From Hohaiivirga grylli (lineage in GTDB: Bacteria > Pseudomonadota > Alphaproteobacteria > Rhizobiales > Beijerinckiaceae): 64,000 nt of DNA. The translations under genes were made by a program, and so were the position numbers. Of the stretch, positions 7,416 through 15,412 are shown in pieces. The stretch covers positions 310,001 through 374,000 of the forward strand of contig NZ_JBBYXI010000001.1 in NCBI RefSeq assembly GCF_039655745.1. Reading direction: 5' to 3'. Below the pieces are notes generated by a model. The model ran no database searches. It was not told the origin of the DNA and saw only the letters and a list, made by a program, of their open reading frames with translations. How positions within the stretch are numbered: the first letter of the stretch is position 1; each line of letters begins with the position of its first letter.

Positions 7416-9578
7416 TTACTCTGCGTCACGTTCGCGGTTTTTTTCCGCTTCGCGTTCGGCCTTCAGTTTCTCGGTGATATCTTCACCGGTTTCCTGATCA
7501 ACAACCTTCATGGACAGACGAATCTTGCCACGGTCATCAGCTCCGAGGAACTTAACCTTGACCTTCTCGCCTTCCTTGACCACGTCAGAAACCTTGGCAA
7601 CACGGCGTGGTGCGAGTTCTGAAATATGAACAAGGCCATCGCGTGCGCCGAAGAAGTTCACGAATGCACCGAATTCCATAACCTTGACGACAGTGCCTTC
7701 ATAGATGACGCCAACTTCCGGTTCTGCAACAATTGAGCGAATCCAGTTGTAGGCAGCCTTGATGGACTTGGCATCAGAGGATGCAATCTTGATTGTGCCA
7801 TCATCGCTGATGTCAACCTTCGCGCCTGTCTTTTCGACGATCTCGCGAATGACCTTACCGCCTGTTCCGATAACTTCACGGATCTTATCGGTTGGGATCT
7901 GCATGACTTCAATGCGTGGAGCATGTTCACCAAGCTCAGCGCGTGGTGAAGTCAAAGCCTTGGACATTTCACCAAGGATGTGCATACGGCCGTCTTTAGC
8001 CTGTGTCAGTGCGACCTGCATGATTTCTTCGGTAATACCGGTGATCTTGATATCCATCTGGAGTGATGTGATACCCTGGTCAGTACCGGCAACCTTGAAA
8101 TCCATATCGCCGAGGTGATCTTCGTCACCAAGGATATCGGTCAGAACTGCAAAGCGCTTGTCTTCAAGGATCAGGCCCATAGCAATACCAGCAACTGGAC
8201 GAACCAGTGGAACACCGGCATCCATCAGTGCGAGCGATGTGCCGCAAACGGTAGCCATGGAAGAAGAACCGTTAGACTCTGTGATTTCAGAAACCACACG
8301 CAGAGTGTAAGGGAAGTCATGGTTTGCAGGGAGCATAGGGTGAATTGCACGCCATGCCAGCTTACCGTGACCAATTTCACGACGGCCTGGGGAACCCATA
8401 CGACCTGTCTCACCGACTGAATAGGGTGGGAAGTTGTAGTGAAGCATGAAAGCTTCTTTGTAGGTTCCTGTCAGGGAATCGATCATCTGCTCATCATCGC
8501 CGGTGCCGAGTGTAGCAACTACGAGAGCCTGTGTTTCACCGCGTGTGAACAGGGCAGAACCGTGAGCACGTGGCAGAACGCCAACTTCAGAAACGATTGG
8601 ACGGACAGTCTTGACGTCACGTCCGTCAACACGCTTGCCATCGTCAAGGATGTTCCAGCGAACGATCTTGGCCTGAAGGTCGTGGAAGACTGTCTTGACC
8701 TGTTCTGGGTCAAACTTGGCTTCACCTTCAGCTGGGCAGAACTCTGCCATGACTTTTTCGCGGACGGCATCAACAGCAGCATAACGCTCCTGCTTTGCTG
8801 TCAGCAGATAGGCCTTGCGCAGATCTTTTTCAGCAAACTTGAGAACGGCCTTCTCAACGGCGGACAAATCTGTCGGTGCGAAGTTGCGAGGCTCTTTAGC
8901 AGCCTTTTCTGCGAGGCGGATAATGGCCTCGATAACTGGCTGGAAGTGCTTGTGACCGAACATAACGGCACCGAGCATAACGTCTTCCGGCAGTTCCTTG
9001 GCTTCAGACTCAACCATCAGGATTGCATCTGTTGTACCGGCAACAACCAGATCAAGATCAGACTGTTCGAACTCGGAAACCTGCGGGTTCATGACGTACT
9101 GGCCATTGATGTAGCCAACGCGCGCTGCACCAATCGGGCCCATGAAAGGAACGCCAGACAGTGTCAGTGCTGCAGAAGCGGCAACCATGGATACGATATC
9201 CGGATCATTTTCCATGTCGTGGGAAAGAACCGTGATAACAACCTGCGTATCGTTGCGGTAACCGTCAACGAAGAGAGGGCGGATCGGACGGTCGATCAGG
9301 CGGGAGATCAGTGTCTCGCGCTCGCTTGGGCGACCTTCACGCTTAAAATAACCACCAGGAATACGGCCTGCTGCGTATGTACGTTCCTGATAGTTGACTG
9401 TCAGTGGGAAGAAATCCTGACCGGGCTTTGGTTCCTTTGCAGAAACAACAGTAGCAAGAACAGTTGTCTCACCATATGTTGCAACAACAGCGCCATCGGC
9501 CTGACGGGCAACCTTACCGGTTTCAAGAACCAGCTTGCGGTCAGCCCACATTAATTCTTCACGTTGAATATCAAACAT
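7416..9578 (-). CDS. pnp: Polyribonucleotide nucleotidyltransferase (PNPase)
   Basis: 720 residues, full length. Two RNase PH domains (about 10-145 and 310-465) flank an all-helical linker; then a KH domain (IREVIGTGGKVIREIVEKTGAKVDI, near 555-620) and an S1 domain (YEGTVVKVMEFGAFVNFFGARDGLVHISEL, near 622-690). The catalytic second PH core keeps GxxRREIGHG and SSSMATVCGTSLALMDAG. PNPase degrades RNA 3' to 5' by phosphorolysis and is part of the degradosome. The gene follows rpsO after a terminator and a leader of about 240 bases; in E. coli pnp represses itself through such a leader, and a hairpin is present here at 9682-9698. Confidence 0.98.
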   Translation of the reverse strand: MFDIQREELMWADRKLVLETGKVARQADGAVVATYGETTVLATVVSAKEPKPGQDFFPLTVNYQERTYAAGRIPGGYFKREGRPSERETLISRLIDRPIRPLFVDGYRNDTQVVITVLSHDMENDPDIVSMVAASAALTLSGVPFMGPIGAARVGYINGQYVMNPQVSEFEQSDLDLVVAGTTDAILMVESEAKELPEDVMLGAVMFGHKHFQPVIEAIIRLAEKAAKEPRNFAPTDLSAVEKAVLKFAEKDLRKAYLLTAKQERYAAVDAVREKVMAEFCPAEGEAKFDPEQVKTVFHDLQAKIVRWNILDDGKRVDGRDVKTVRPIVSEVGVLPRAHGSALFTRGETQALVVATLGTGDDEQMIDSLTGTYKEAFMLHYNFPPYSVGETGRMGSPGRREIGHGKLAWRAIHPMLPANHDFPYTLRVVSEITESNGSSSMATVCGTSLALMDAGVPLVRPVAGIAMGLILEDKRFAVLTDILGDEDHLGDMDFKVAGTDQGITSLQMDIKITGITEEIMQVALTQAKDGRMHILGEMSKALTSPRAELGEHAPRIEVMQIPTDKIREVIGTGGKVIREIVEKTGAKVDISDDGTIKIASSDAKSIKAAYNWIRSIVAEPEVGVIYEGTVVKVMEFGAFVNFFGARDGLVHISELAPRRVAKVSDVVKEGEKVKVKFLGADDRGKIRLSMKVVDQETGEDITEKLKAEREAEKNRERDAE

Positions 9579-9681
9579 CTATATCATCTTTCATTCATGC
9601 AATGGCACGGTATCCAGAGCAAGACGACAAGAGGCTCCTTAAAGCAACAATTTGCTCATAAAAGCACCTTGCAATCCTGCC

Positions 9682-9698
9682 ATGGCCACACTGGCCAT
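9682..9698 (-). promoter_or_regulatory. Stem-loop in the pnp leader
   Basis: ATGGCCA and TGGCCAT form a perfect seven-base stem with a three-base loop, about 105 bases before the pnp start codon. Leader stem-loops are RNase III and PNPase targets in E. coli pnp; whether this one acts the same way is inference. Confidence 0.4.
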
Positions 9699-9790
9699 CA
9701 CAATCTCCGACAGGCCCCATGCCCGCGGAACTTACAAGTGTATTTCCGATAATGATCGAAAACGGGAGTTCTCCTTTTCAGGAGTTTTGT

Positions 9791-9838
9791 AAAAGCACCG
9801 CCCTGTCGGAAAATTCCGGAAGAAGGGCGGTGCTTTTT
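9791..9838 (-). terminator. Bidirectional-looking terminator after rpsO
   Basis: AAAAGCACCGCCCT (9791-9804) and AGGGCGGTGCTTTT (9824-9837) form a 14-base perfect stem; inside it CGGAA and TTCCG pair as well. A-runs and T-runs flank both sides, so it can stop transcription in either direction. On the minus strand it lies 46 bases after the rpsO stop. Confidence 0.92.
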
Positions 9839-9883
9839 GCATATGGTCAAACGGCTGCAAAGAACCTTGCAGCCGATGAACAA

Positions 9884-10153
9884 TTAGCGACGGATACCGA
9901 GACGCTGGATGAGATCCTTATAACGGGCCTCTTCCTTCTTCTTCAGGTAGTCGAGAAGCGAACGACGCTGGGAAACCATTTTCAGAAGACCGCGGCGGGA
10001 ATGGTTATCCTTGGCGTGTGTCTTGAAGTGGCCTGTCAGGTTCGTAATACGTTCTGTCAGGATTGCGACCTGTACTTCCGGAGAACCAGTATCGCCAGCC
10101 TTCTTACCGTATTCCTTGATCAGCGCTTCTTTGCGCTCTGCAGTGATCGACAT
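9884..10153 (-). CDS. rpsO: 30S ribosomal protein S15
   Basis: 89 residues, exactly the usual S15 length when the ATG at 10153 is used; a longer open frame upstream has no homology. Conserved S15 features are visible: GDTGSPEVQVAILTERI, the 16S rRNA-binding stretch HxxDxHSRRGLL (here HAKDNHSRRGLLKMV) and the C-terminal RYKDLIQRLGIRR. S15 binds the central domain of 16S rRNA early in 30S assembly. GAAAGGAACTCCG gives a ribosome-binding site. A strong hairpin upstream (10240-10269) may be part of an autoregulatory leader. Confidence 0.98.
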   Translation of the reverse strand: MSITAERKEALIKEYGKKAGDTGSPEVQVAILTERITNLTGHFKTHAKDNHSRRGLLKMVSQRRSLLDYLKKKEEARYKDLIQRLGIRR

Positions 10154-10239
10154 CGGAGTTCCTTTCAATAAAAGAGTTTCAAGTACTTTCCAGTCTCTCG
10201 GCCTGGCCGGGATGTCGTCCAGCAAGGTTGCAAACGGAA

Positions 10240-10269
10240 ACAGCTCAGCTCCATTGGGAGCTAAGCTGT
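10240..10269 (-). promoter_or_regulatory. Stem-loop between the 93-aa gene and rpsO
   Basis: On the minus strand ACAGCTTAGCTCC and GGAGCTGAGCTGT form a 13-base stem with one G-U pair and a CAAT loop. It lies 43 bases after the 93-residue gene and 86 bases before rpsO. It could be a weak terminator of the upstream operon (only TTTCCGTTT follows) or a leader element of rpsO, whose product represses its own mRNA in several bacteria through unrelated structures. Confidence 0.5.
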
Positions 10270-10312
10270 TGTCTCATGACATAGAATTTAGCAAAAAGCC
10301 AGTAAAATTGAC

Positions 10313-10594
10313 TCAACTGTCTTTTGGGGTCTCGCCTTTGCGGGCCTGTCGCCGAGCAAAATTTGCAGCGCCAAAGTAGAAGCCTACAGCGCCAAAAACC
10401 AGTGCCATGCCCAAGTGTTTACCTGCGTTGTCTTTGACAATTGGCCTGACGGTCACTGAACCAGGGCGGCTATCGGTGACATATTCCGGACCCTTAAGAG
10501 CATAAAATCCAACGGTTCCGGCAAAGAAAACAACGCCCGTGACAACACCGACAAGTAGCGCTTTGGGATTTCGGAAAGGGCTAACTTTGGTCAT
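10313..10594 (-). CDS. Small inner-membrane protein, unknown function
   Basis: 93 residues with two predicted membrane helices: about 12-32 (ALLVGVVTGVVFFAGTVGFYAL) and 60-77 (LGMALVFGAVGFYFGAANFA), joined by a polar loop, with a basic C-terminal tail. I do not recognise the family. Its ATG overlaps the stop of the alcohol dehydrogenase gene by four bases (ATGA), so the two are translationally coupled and co-transcribed. This suggests, but does not prove, a link with the dehydrogenase. Confidence 0.75.
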   Translation of the reverse strand: MTKVSPFRNPKALLVGVVTGVVFFAGTVGFYALKGPEYVTDSRPGSVTVRPIVKDNAGKHLGMALVFGAVGFYFGAANFARRQARKGETPKDS

Positions 10595-11739
10595 CGCATC
10601 GCTTTCGTAAGAATTTTTTCAGATATCTCGGGCGTGATATTCCCTTTCTCACCGAGGGCAATCATGTTGTGCTCTTTCAAGGCAGCAACCAGTTTTGCAG
10701 GTGTTTCCGGATCAGTGATTTCACAGTCGGAAAAACGAACCGGCATCCCAATACTTCTGTAAAGGGCTTCAATTGCATCAATCGTCTTTTCTGCAATATC
10801 TGATGTCTGTGGCAGGTGGAAAACATTGCGGCCCATTTGAGACAGTTTTGCTGCCTTATCAGAGATCATTTCGCGAAGAAGCGCAGGCTGAACAATGGTC
10901 AGGGTACGTGCGTGGTCAATGCCAAACATGGCTGTCAGTTCATGGCCAATACGATGTGTTGCCCAATCCTGCGGGACACCAACACCGATGAGACCACTTA
11001 AACCCTGATTGGCCGCCCACATCAGGTTTTCCTGCCACAAGAGATCATCATGTTCATTGAAGCGCTCAATCAAGTGCTTCAGTGTTCTCAAAAGGGTTTC
11101 ACAATATCCATCCTGTACGAGAGCCCCAACCGGGTATGTCAGATATTGTTCGCAGGTATGGATGAAGGAATCGACTAGACCATTGGCAATCTGCCGTTCC
11201 GGCAAAGTTACCATGGCGGATGGGTCGAGAACTGCAAATTTCGGGTATACAGCAGATGATGAGAAGGCCAGCTTCGTCTGGGTACTTTTACGGGAAATAA
11301 CCGCTGTCGGGTTTGATTCCGAAGCAGTTGCCGGCAATGTCAGGATTGCACCAAGAGGCAAAGCCTTTGTGACGATGTGTTTCTTCTCAAGAATATCCCA
11401 GCCTTCGCCATCGTAGAGTGCAGCCGCTGCGATATACTTACTGCCATCGATGACTGAGCCGCCGCCTACTGCAAGGATAAAATCAATTTTCTTTTCCTTT
11501 GCAACAGCAACAGCCTTATCAAGTGTTTCAACCAGCGGATTAGGCTCAATGCCTGAAAATTCATGCCATTCGTAATCTTTCAGGGCGTCTTTGACCTGAT
11601 CATAGATGCCGTTTTTCTTGATGGAACCACCACCATAGGTCACCAGAACCTTACTCTCTTTCGGAATAAGAGTTGCGATTGAGGCAATTGTATTGGCGCC
11701 AAACTGAATGCGGGTTGGATTATAATAGGAAAACTTCAT
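10591..11739 (-). CDS. Iron-containing alcohol dehydrogenase / aldehyde reductase, YqhD type
   Basis: 382 residues from the second of two tandem ATGs; AGGAG is six bases before it and only three before the first. Group III metal-dependent alcohol dehydrogenase: an N-terminal nucleotide fold with GGGS motifs (VTYGGGSIKK, AVGGGSVIDG) and a helical C-terminal metal domain. The four metal ligands are visible: Asp190, His194 (GLVDSFIHTCE), His266 and His276 (HRIGHELTAMFGIDH). The sequence resembles E. coli YqhD, an NADPH-dependent reductase of toxic short aldehydes, so detoxification is a reasonable inference. It is coupled to a small membrane protein gene. Confidence 0.9.
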   Translation of the reverse strand: MKFSYYNPTRIQFGANTIASIATLIPKESKVLVTYGGGSIKKNGIYDQVKDALKDYEWHEFSGIEPNPLVETLDKAVAVAKEKKIDFILAVGGGSVIDGSKYIAAAALYDGEGWDILEKKHIVTKALPLGAILTLPATASESNPTAVISRKSTQTKLAFSSSAVYPKFAVLDPSAMVTLPERQIANGLVDSFIHTCEQYLTYPVGALVQDGYCETLLRTLKHLIERFNEHDDLLWQENLMWAANQGLSGLIGVGVPQDWATHRIGHELTAMFGIDHARTLTIVQPALLREMISDKAAKLSQMGRNVFHLPQTSDIAEKTIDAIEALYRSIGMPVRFSDCEITDPETPAKLVAALKEHNMIALGEKGNITPEISEKILTKAMR

Positions 11740-11867
11740 CATTCGCTCCTGAAAGCTGTCTTGAGCTGAAGATTCTCGATCGCCTCAGCTTAAGAGATCA
11801 TAATCTTATAATTTGCTTTCAGCAGAAAAAACAGGTTTCTCTCAATAATTAAGGGAGTGGCTTTTAC

Positions 11868-13349
11868 TTATCTGCAGAGGATGAAGGCACTACTCAATCT
11901 GGCGTGTTCCGCCAGGGTAACAGAATCCATTATGCTCCCTGTTCTGGGGGTGTCTGAGTAGCGGATATTATTGCTACTGAGAAAGCTTGTTGCGACAGAG
12001 GCCCGGATGGCAAAATTAATGTTTTGCGGGATGTCTCCAACGGCTTCAGCTATGCTCAGGGCATTCAGTTTTGACACGATGACACCAACAATATTGCCTC
12101 TGCTATCAAGAAGAGGGCCACCGCTGTTACCGGGCTGGACTGGAGCAGATATCTGGAGATGCCTGCTATCATTCGCCATACCGGAGAGAGCTGTTATATT
12201 GCCGACTGTGAAGTTGCCATTCGTAGAGAGAACGCTGGTCAGTGGGTAGCCAAAAACCGCAATTGGCTCACCAAGTTTCACATTCGTGCGGAAGACCGCC
12301 ACCGTTGAAGGTTTCTCTTCAATTTTGAGTAATGCAAGATCGTTACGGTCATCTTTGGCAATTAATCTGGCACGGGCATCATGAATCTGGTCTGCTGTAA
12401 CCACAAAATTTCTGCACGAATCAACAACATGGGCATTGGTCAGGAGATGACCTTTGTCATCAACAAAGAACCCCGTTCCTGAAGAAAATGAGGCTTTCTC
12501 AGTCTTTTCCTCTTTCTGCTTAGGTTTTTTAGCGGATTTTGATTGTTGTTGCTCTGCATCCAGTCTCTCAAAGAGGGCTTGGTACGCCGCCAGAGTAAAA
12601 TACGGCCCTGTAGGGTCTCTTCGTTCGATACTTGAATACAAGGAACTCGACATTATGGCCATGAGGCGCTCAAGATCAGCCTTGCCGAGACTGTCCTGCA
12701 TATAAATGTGAAAACCTGTTATGCCTGTTCTGTCTTTAATGAAGAAAACATATTGAAAAATATCCTTCTTATGTAAGGCTGAAAACATCAAATGATCTGA
12801 TTTCATGTTTGAAATCAGTATCTTATTCTTCTGTTGCTTGTTCGTGGTATTGAGAAAGTCAAAATAGAACTTGAGGGTTGTATTATCTTCCCTAGTAAAA
12901 GTTATGACGAAATCATTTTTCTTATTTTTGTAATACAGATACTTGCGATCGCGCTGTGTGGATAGGCCAAGGCCAAATGGAATAACGAGTCTTGCCTCTG
13001 CCATCGGGTGCTGGATTTCTTTGAAATCCCACTTCTTCAGATAATCGATACCTGTGTCCAGAAGCTTATTCAGAAAACTGCTATCGATAACGCCGCTTAC
13101 TTTTAAACCATTATCGGCCTGATACGCTCTGATGGCTTTATAGAGTTCCGGGGTAAATTCGGTCATGGTCAGCCCACGCCTGTAACCAGAAGCCAGGAGC
13201 AGTGATTGCGTGATGCTTTTAAGCTCTTCCGGGGCATCATCGTAATATTCTTTAGCTGCTGCAAAATTCCGGTCAGAATTCTGGGCCTGAAGGGGCACAA
13301 CAATCAGCAAAATAAAGAATGAAAGTAAAATGACCGAAAGACGGTGCAT
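11868..13349 (-). CDS. Exported trypsin-like (S1C/HtrA-like) serine protease with extra N-terminal domains
   Basis: 493 residues. A signal peptide (cleavage after LQAQ, near 23) precedes a peptidoglycan-binding-like helical segment (about 45-100: FTPELYKAIRAYQADNGLKVSGVID), a beta-rich domain of about 150 residues that I do not recognise, a Lys/Gln-rich linker (265-285) and a trypsin-like domain. The triad is His307 (TNAHVV), Asp337 (RNDLALL) and Ser409 (QPGNSGGPL). No PDZ domain follows, unlike DegP/DegS. It probably acts in the periplasm near the cell wall. It interrupts the usual truB-rpsO neighbourhood. Confidence 0.85.
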   Translation of the reverse strand: MHRLSVILLSFFILLIVVPLQAQNSDRNFAAAKEYYDDAPEELKSITQSLLLASGYRRGLTMTEFTPELYKAIRAYQADNGLKVSGVIDSSFLNKLLDTGIDYLKKWDFKEIQHPMAEARLVIPFGLGLSTQRDRKYLYYKNKKNDFVITFTREDNTTLKFYFDFLNTTNKQQKNKILISNMKSDHLMFSALHKKDIFQYVFFIKDRTGITGFHIYMQDSLGKADLERLMAIMSSSLYSSIERRDPTGPYFTLAAYQALFERLDAEQQQSKSAKKPKQKEEKTEKASFSSGTGFFVDDKGHLLTNAHVVDSCRNFVVTADQIHDARARLIAKDDRNDLALLKIEEKPSTVAVFRTNVKLGEPIAVFGYPLTSVLSTNGNFTVGNITALSGMANDSRHLQISAPVQPGNSGGPLLDSRGNIVGVIVSKLNALSIAEAVGDIPQNINFAIRASVATSFLSSNNIRYSDTPRTGSIMDSVTLAEHARLSSAFILCR

Positions 13350-13455
13350 AGGTCAGTCTCTCCCTGAAAACTGGGAGGACTATGCAGCGCTTTTTTTAAT
13401 TCTGAAAGAAAAAGAAGGCTTACTTATACGATTTTACAATTAGCAGATAAGCGTT

Positions 13456-14385
13456 TCACGCACCGAGATTGAAGACACGCTGAGGGACAAAACTGCCCTT
13501 TTCAACTTCGCCAACAGCGATCAAAACACCATCACAGGTTGCATAAAGCTTACCTGAGATTGGTGCGTCGCGGCCGCGCAGGAGGGCAGACTGCCCACGC
13601 ATCAAACGGGCCGCTGTATCACGAGAAACAGTCACTTCTGTTAAGGCGCCAAGACCAAGCTCAACTGGCTGTAGGGCACTTGGATTCATCTCAAGATCAT
13701 CGATGCGGATAGCATCCGCTTCCGTGAAATGGCCCACACGTGTACGACGCAGAGTTGCGATATGTGCAAAGCATCCAAGTTTACGGCCCATATCGCGGGC
13801 GATAGAGCGAATATAAGTGCCTTTACCGCAATCTGCAGCGATAACAGTCTGGTTGCCTTCGTGGGAAATCAGTTCAAGGCGCTCAATTTCAACTTCGCGT
13901 GCTTTGAGTTCTACGTCTTCGCCGTCACGGGCCAGATCATAGGCGCGTTCGCCCTGAATTTTGATGGCTGAAAATTTAGGCGGTACCTGAAGGATGATGC
14001 CAGTAAATTCTGGCAGCAGAGCTTCAACTTCTTCACGTGTTGGGATGTTATCACTGCGATTGATAACGTCGCCTTCCCGGTCATCTGTTGTGGTTTCAGA
14101 GCCCCATTCGACGGTAAAGACATATGACTTCTCGCCGTCCATAACATAGGGAACGGTTTTGGTCGCTTCACCAAGCGCAATCGGCAGAATACCCGAGGCG
14201 AGCGGGTCAAGTGTACCTGCATGCCCTGCTTTCTTGGCTGATAAAATACGTTTCACCATGGAAACGGCACGTGTTGAGGTGACACCAATATCCTTATCGA
14301 CAATCACCCAGCCACTGATGTTGTACTTCTTTGGCCGTTCTGATTGAGCCTGCCTGTTTGGTTTTTGTTTGTTTTCGCTGGTCAT
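13456..14385 (-). CDS. truB: tRNA pseudouridine(55) synthase
   Basis: 309 residues, normal size. The catalytic Asp sits in GHAGTLDPLASGILP, and the family block GWVIVDKDIGVTSTRAV precedes it. TruB isomerises U55 in the T-loop of tRNAs and also acts as a tRNA chaperone. An N-terminal basic extension of about 20 residues (KQKPNRQAQSERPKK) precedes the conserved start of the fold. It follows rbfA by 33 bases in the translation operon. Confidence 0.97.
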   Translation of the reverse strand: MTSENKQKPNRQAQSERPKKYNISGWVIVDKDIGVTSTRAVSMVKRILSAKKAGHAGTLDPLASGILPIALGEATKTVPYVMDGEKSYVFTVEWGSETTTDDREGDVINRSDNIPTREEVEALLPEFTGIILQVPPKFSAIKIQGERAYDLARDGEDVELKAREVEIERLELISHEGNQTVIAADCGKGTYIRSIARDMGRKLGCFAHIATLRRTRVGHFTEADAIRIDDLEMNPSALQPVELGLGALTEVTVSRDTAARLMRGQSALLRGRDAPISGKLYATCDGVLIAVGEVEKGSFVPQRVFNLGA

Positions 14386-14418
14386 AGAGGTCAGTTCACT
14401 GGGTTGTTACTGGTTAGC

Positions 14419-14838
14419 TTATTCGTCTTCGTCGCCTTGATCCTGATCTGGCTTTTTTAGATCGCGCTGGACATCTTCTGAGCGCAGCAGGGCATCAATC
14501 CGGGCAAATTCATCGAAGGTGTCATCACGCATGAAACGCAGATCAGGTGCAAATTTCAGATTAACCCGCTGAGCGACTTCATGGCGCAGGAATTTCTTGT
14601 GCCGGTTCAGGGCCTTGACGACTTCATCTTCACCTTCACCACCAAGCGGCATCGTATAAATCGTTGCCAGCTTCAGATCTGGTGACATCCGGACTTCTGG
14701 AATTGTGATGACATATTTTGCCAGAGCATCATCCTGAATAAGGCCGCGAGATAGAACCTCAGAGACTGCGTGGCGAATAAGCTCTGCAACACGCTGTTGT
14801 CGTTGGGTTGGGCCCTTGTTTTCAAAGCGTTTAGCCAT
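14419..14838 (-). CDS. rbfA: 30S ribosome-binding factor A
   Basis: 139 residues from the ATG at 14838 (MAKRFENKGPTQRQQRV), where homology begins; the longer upstream frame is rejected. It is a single KH-like domain with the conserved RVAELIRHAVSEVLSRG and DPxLxxATIY-like block (SPDLKLATIYTMPL). RbfA helps mature the 5' end of 16S rRNA and is a cold-shock assembly factor. The acidic tail (DQDQGDEDE) is typical of alphaproteobacteria. Its start overlaps the end of the upstream YcxB-like gene by eight bases, so it is coupled to an unusual neighbour. Confidence 0.95.
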   Translation of the reverse strand: MAKRFENKGPTQRQQRVAELIRHAVSEVLSRGLIQDDALAKYVITIPEVRMSPDLKLATIYTMPLGGEGEDEVVKALNRHKKFLRHEVAQRVNLKFAPDLRFMRDDTFDEFARIDALLRSEDVQRDLKKPDQDQGDEDE

Positions 14839-15412
14839 TGTGAGTACCTTTGGATACGTGCATCTGGGCGAAACTGACAGCAGCATCGAAATCAGATGGA
14901 ACTTTAAAAGCCTGTTTTGGAAAGATAAGAGCTTTAAAACCGGAAAGAAACAGAAACATATAATCTGTCGTCACTGTTACCTTAATAATTGCAGGCCATT
15001 TTATCAGTGCTTCCTGAGTTTCATCAATTGTCTTGATGCCTTGATCTGTTAGCTGATTAGTGATCTGACGGTTCGAGTGGTAAACCAGTTTATAAGCTCT
15101 TCTGGATGATATTTTCTGAAAAAAAGTACAACCAAATCCAAGCAAAAGTAAGAATGATGCAAGGATAAAACCTATATAGGCAAAGTTAGTAATAATCCCT
15201 TCGTCCAGTGACAGATACTGAATGATAGCGGGTGCTGCTGCAGTAAGCGTAAAAGCACAAACAAGAATATACAAAATGAGCGGTCGGTAAATGGCCCTTA
15301 CTTGTGTATTTTTCTGAACCTCTTTTTGAAGTGCTCTGTAACAGGCAAGATCGTAGATGTAGGTGATATTAATTGATGCAGTTGGGGCAGTTTGTACGGA
15401 TGGGCTACTCAT
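14831..15412 (-). CDS. YcxB-like membrane protein, copy 2
   Basis: 193 residues. A cytoplasmic N-terminus (YIYDLACYRALQKEVQ) is followed by two membrane helices (about 45-65 and 74-98) and a C-terminal YcxB-like domain containing a SRRAYKLVYHSNRQITNQLTDQGI segment and a final FLSGFKALIFPKQAF block. The same order of elements is in the gene upstream, so the two are paralogues. Function is unknown in the whole family. It overlaps its paralogue by four bases (ATGA) and the rbfA start by eight, so translation of all three is probably coupled. Confidence 0.75.
   Translation of the reverse strand: MSSPSVQTAPTASINITYIYDLACYRALQKEVQKNTQVRAIYRPLILYILVCAFTLTAAAPAIIQYLSLDEGIITNFAYIGFILASFLLLLGFGCTFFQKISSRRAYKLVYHSNRQITNQLTDQGIKTIDETQEALIKWPAIIKVTVTTDYMFLFLSGFKALIFPKQAFKVPSDFDAAVSFAQMHVSKGTHNG

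Larger units (their letters stand above)
9579..9883. other. Intergenic region between rpsO and pnp
   Basis: No protein gene is visible. It holds the rpsO terminator (9791-9838) and the pnp leader with the hairpin at 9682-9698. I could not pick a convincing pnp promoter by eye. Confidence 0.7.

Noticed and set aside
8439..9554. 371-codon open frame on the plus strand
   Set aside because: It is antisense to pnp, has no recognisable domain, a Cys/Asn-rich composition, and arises from the codon bias of the real gene.
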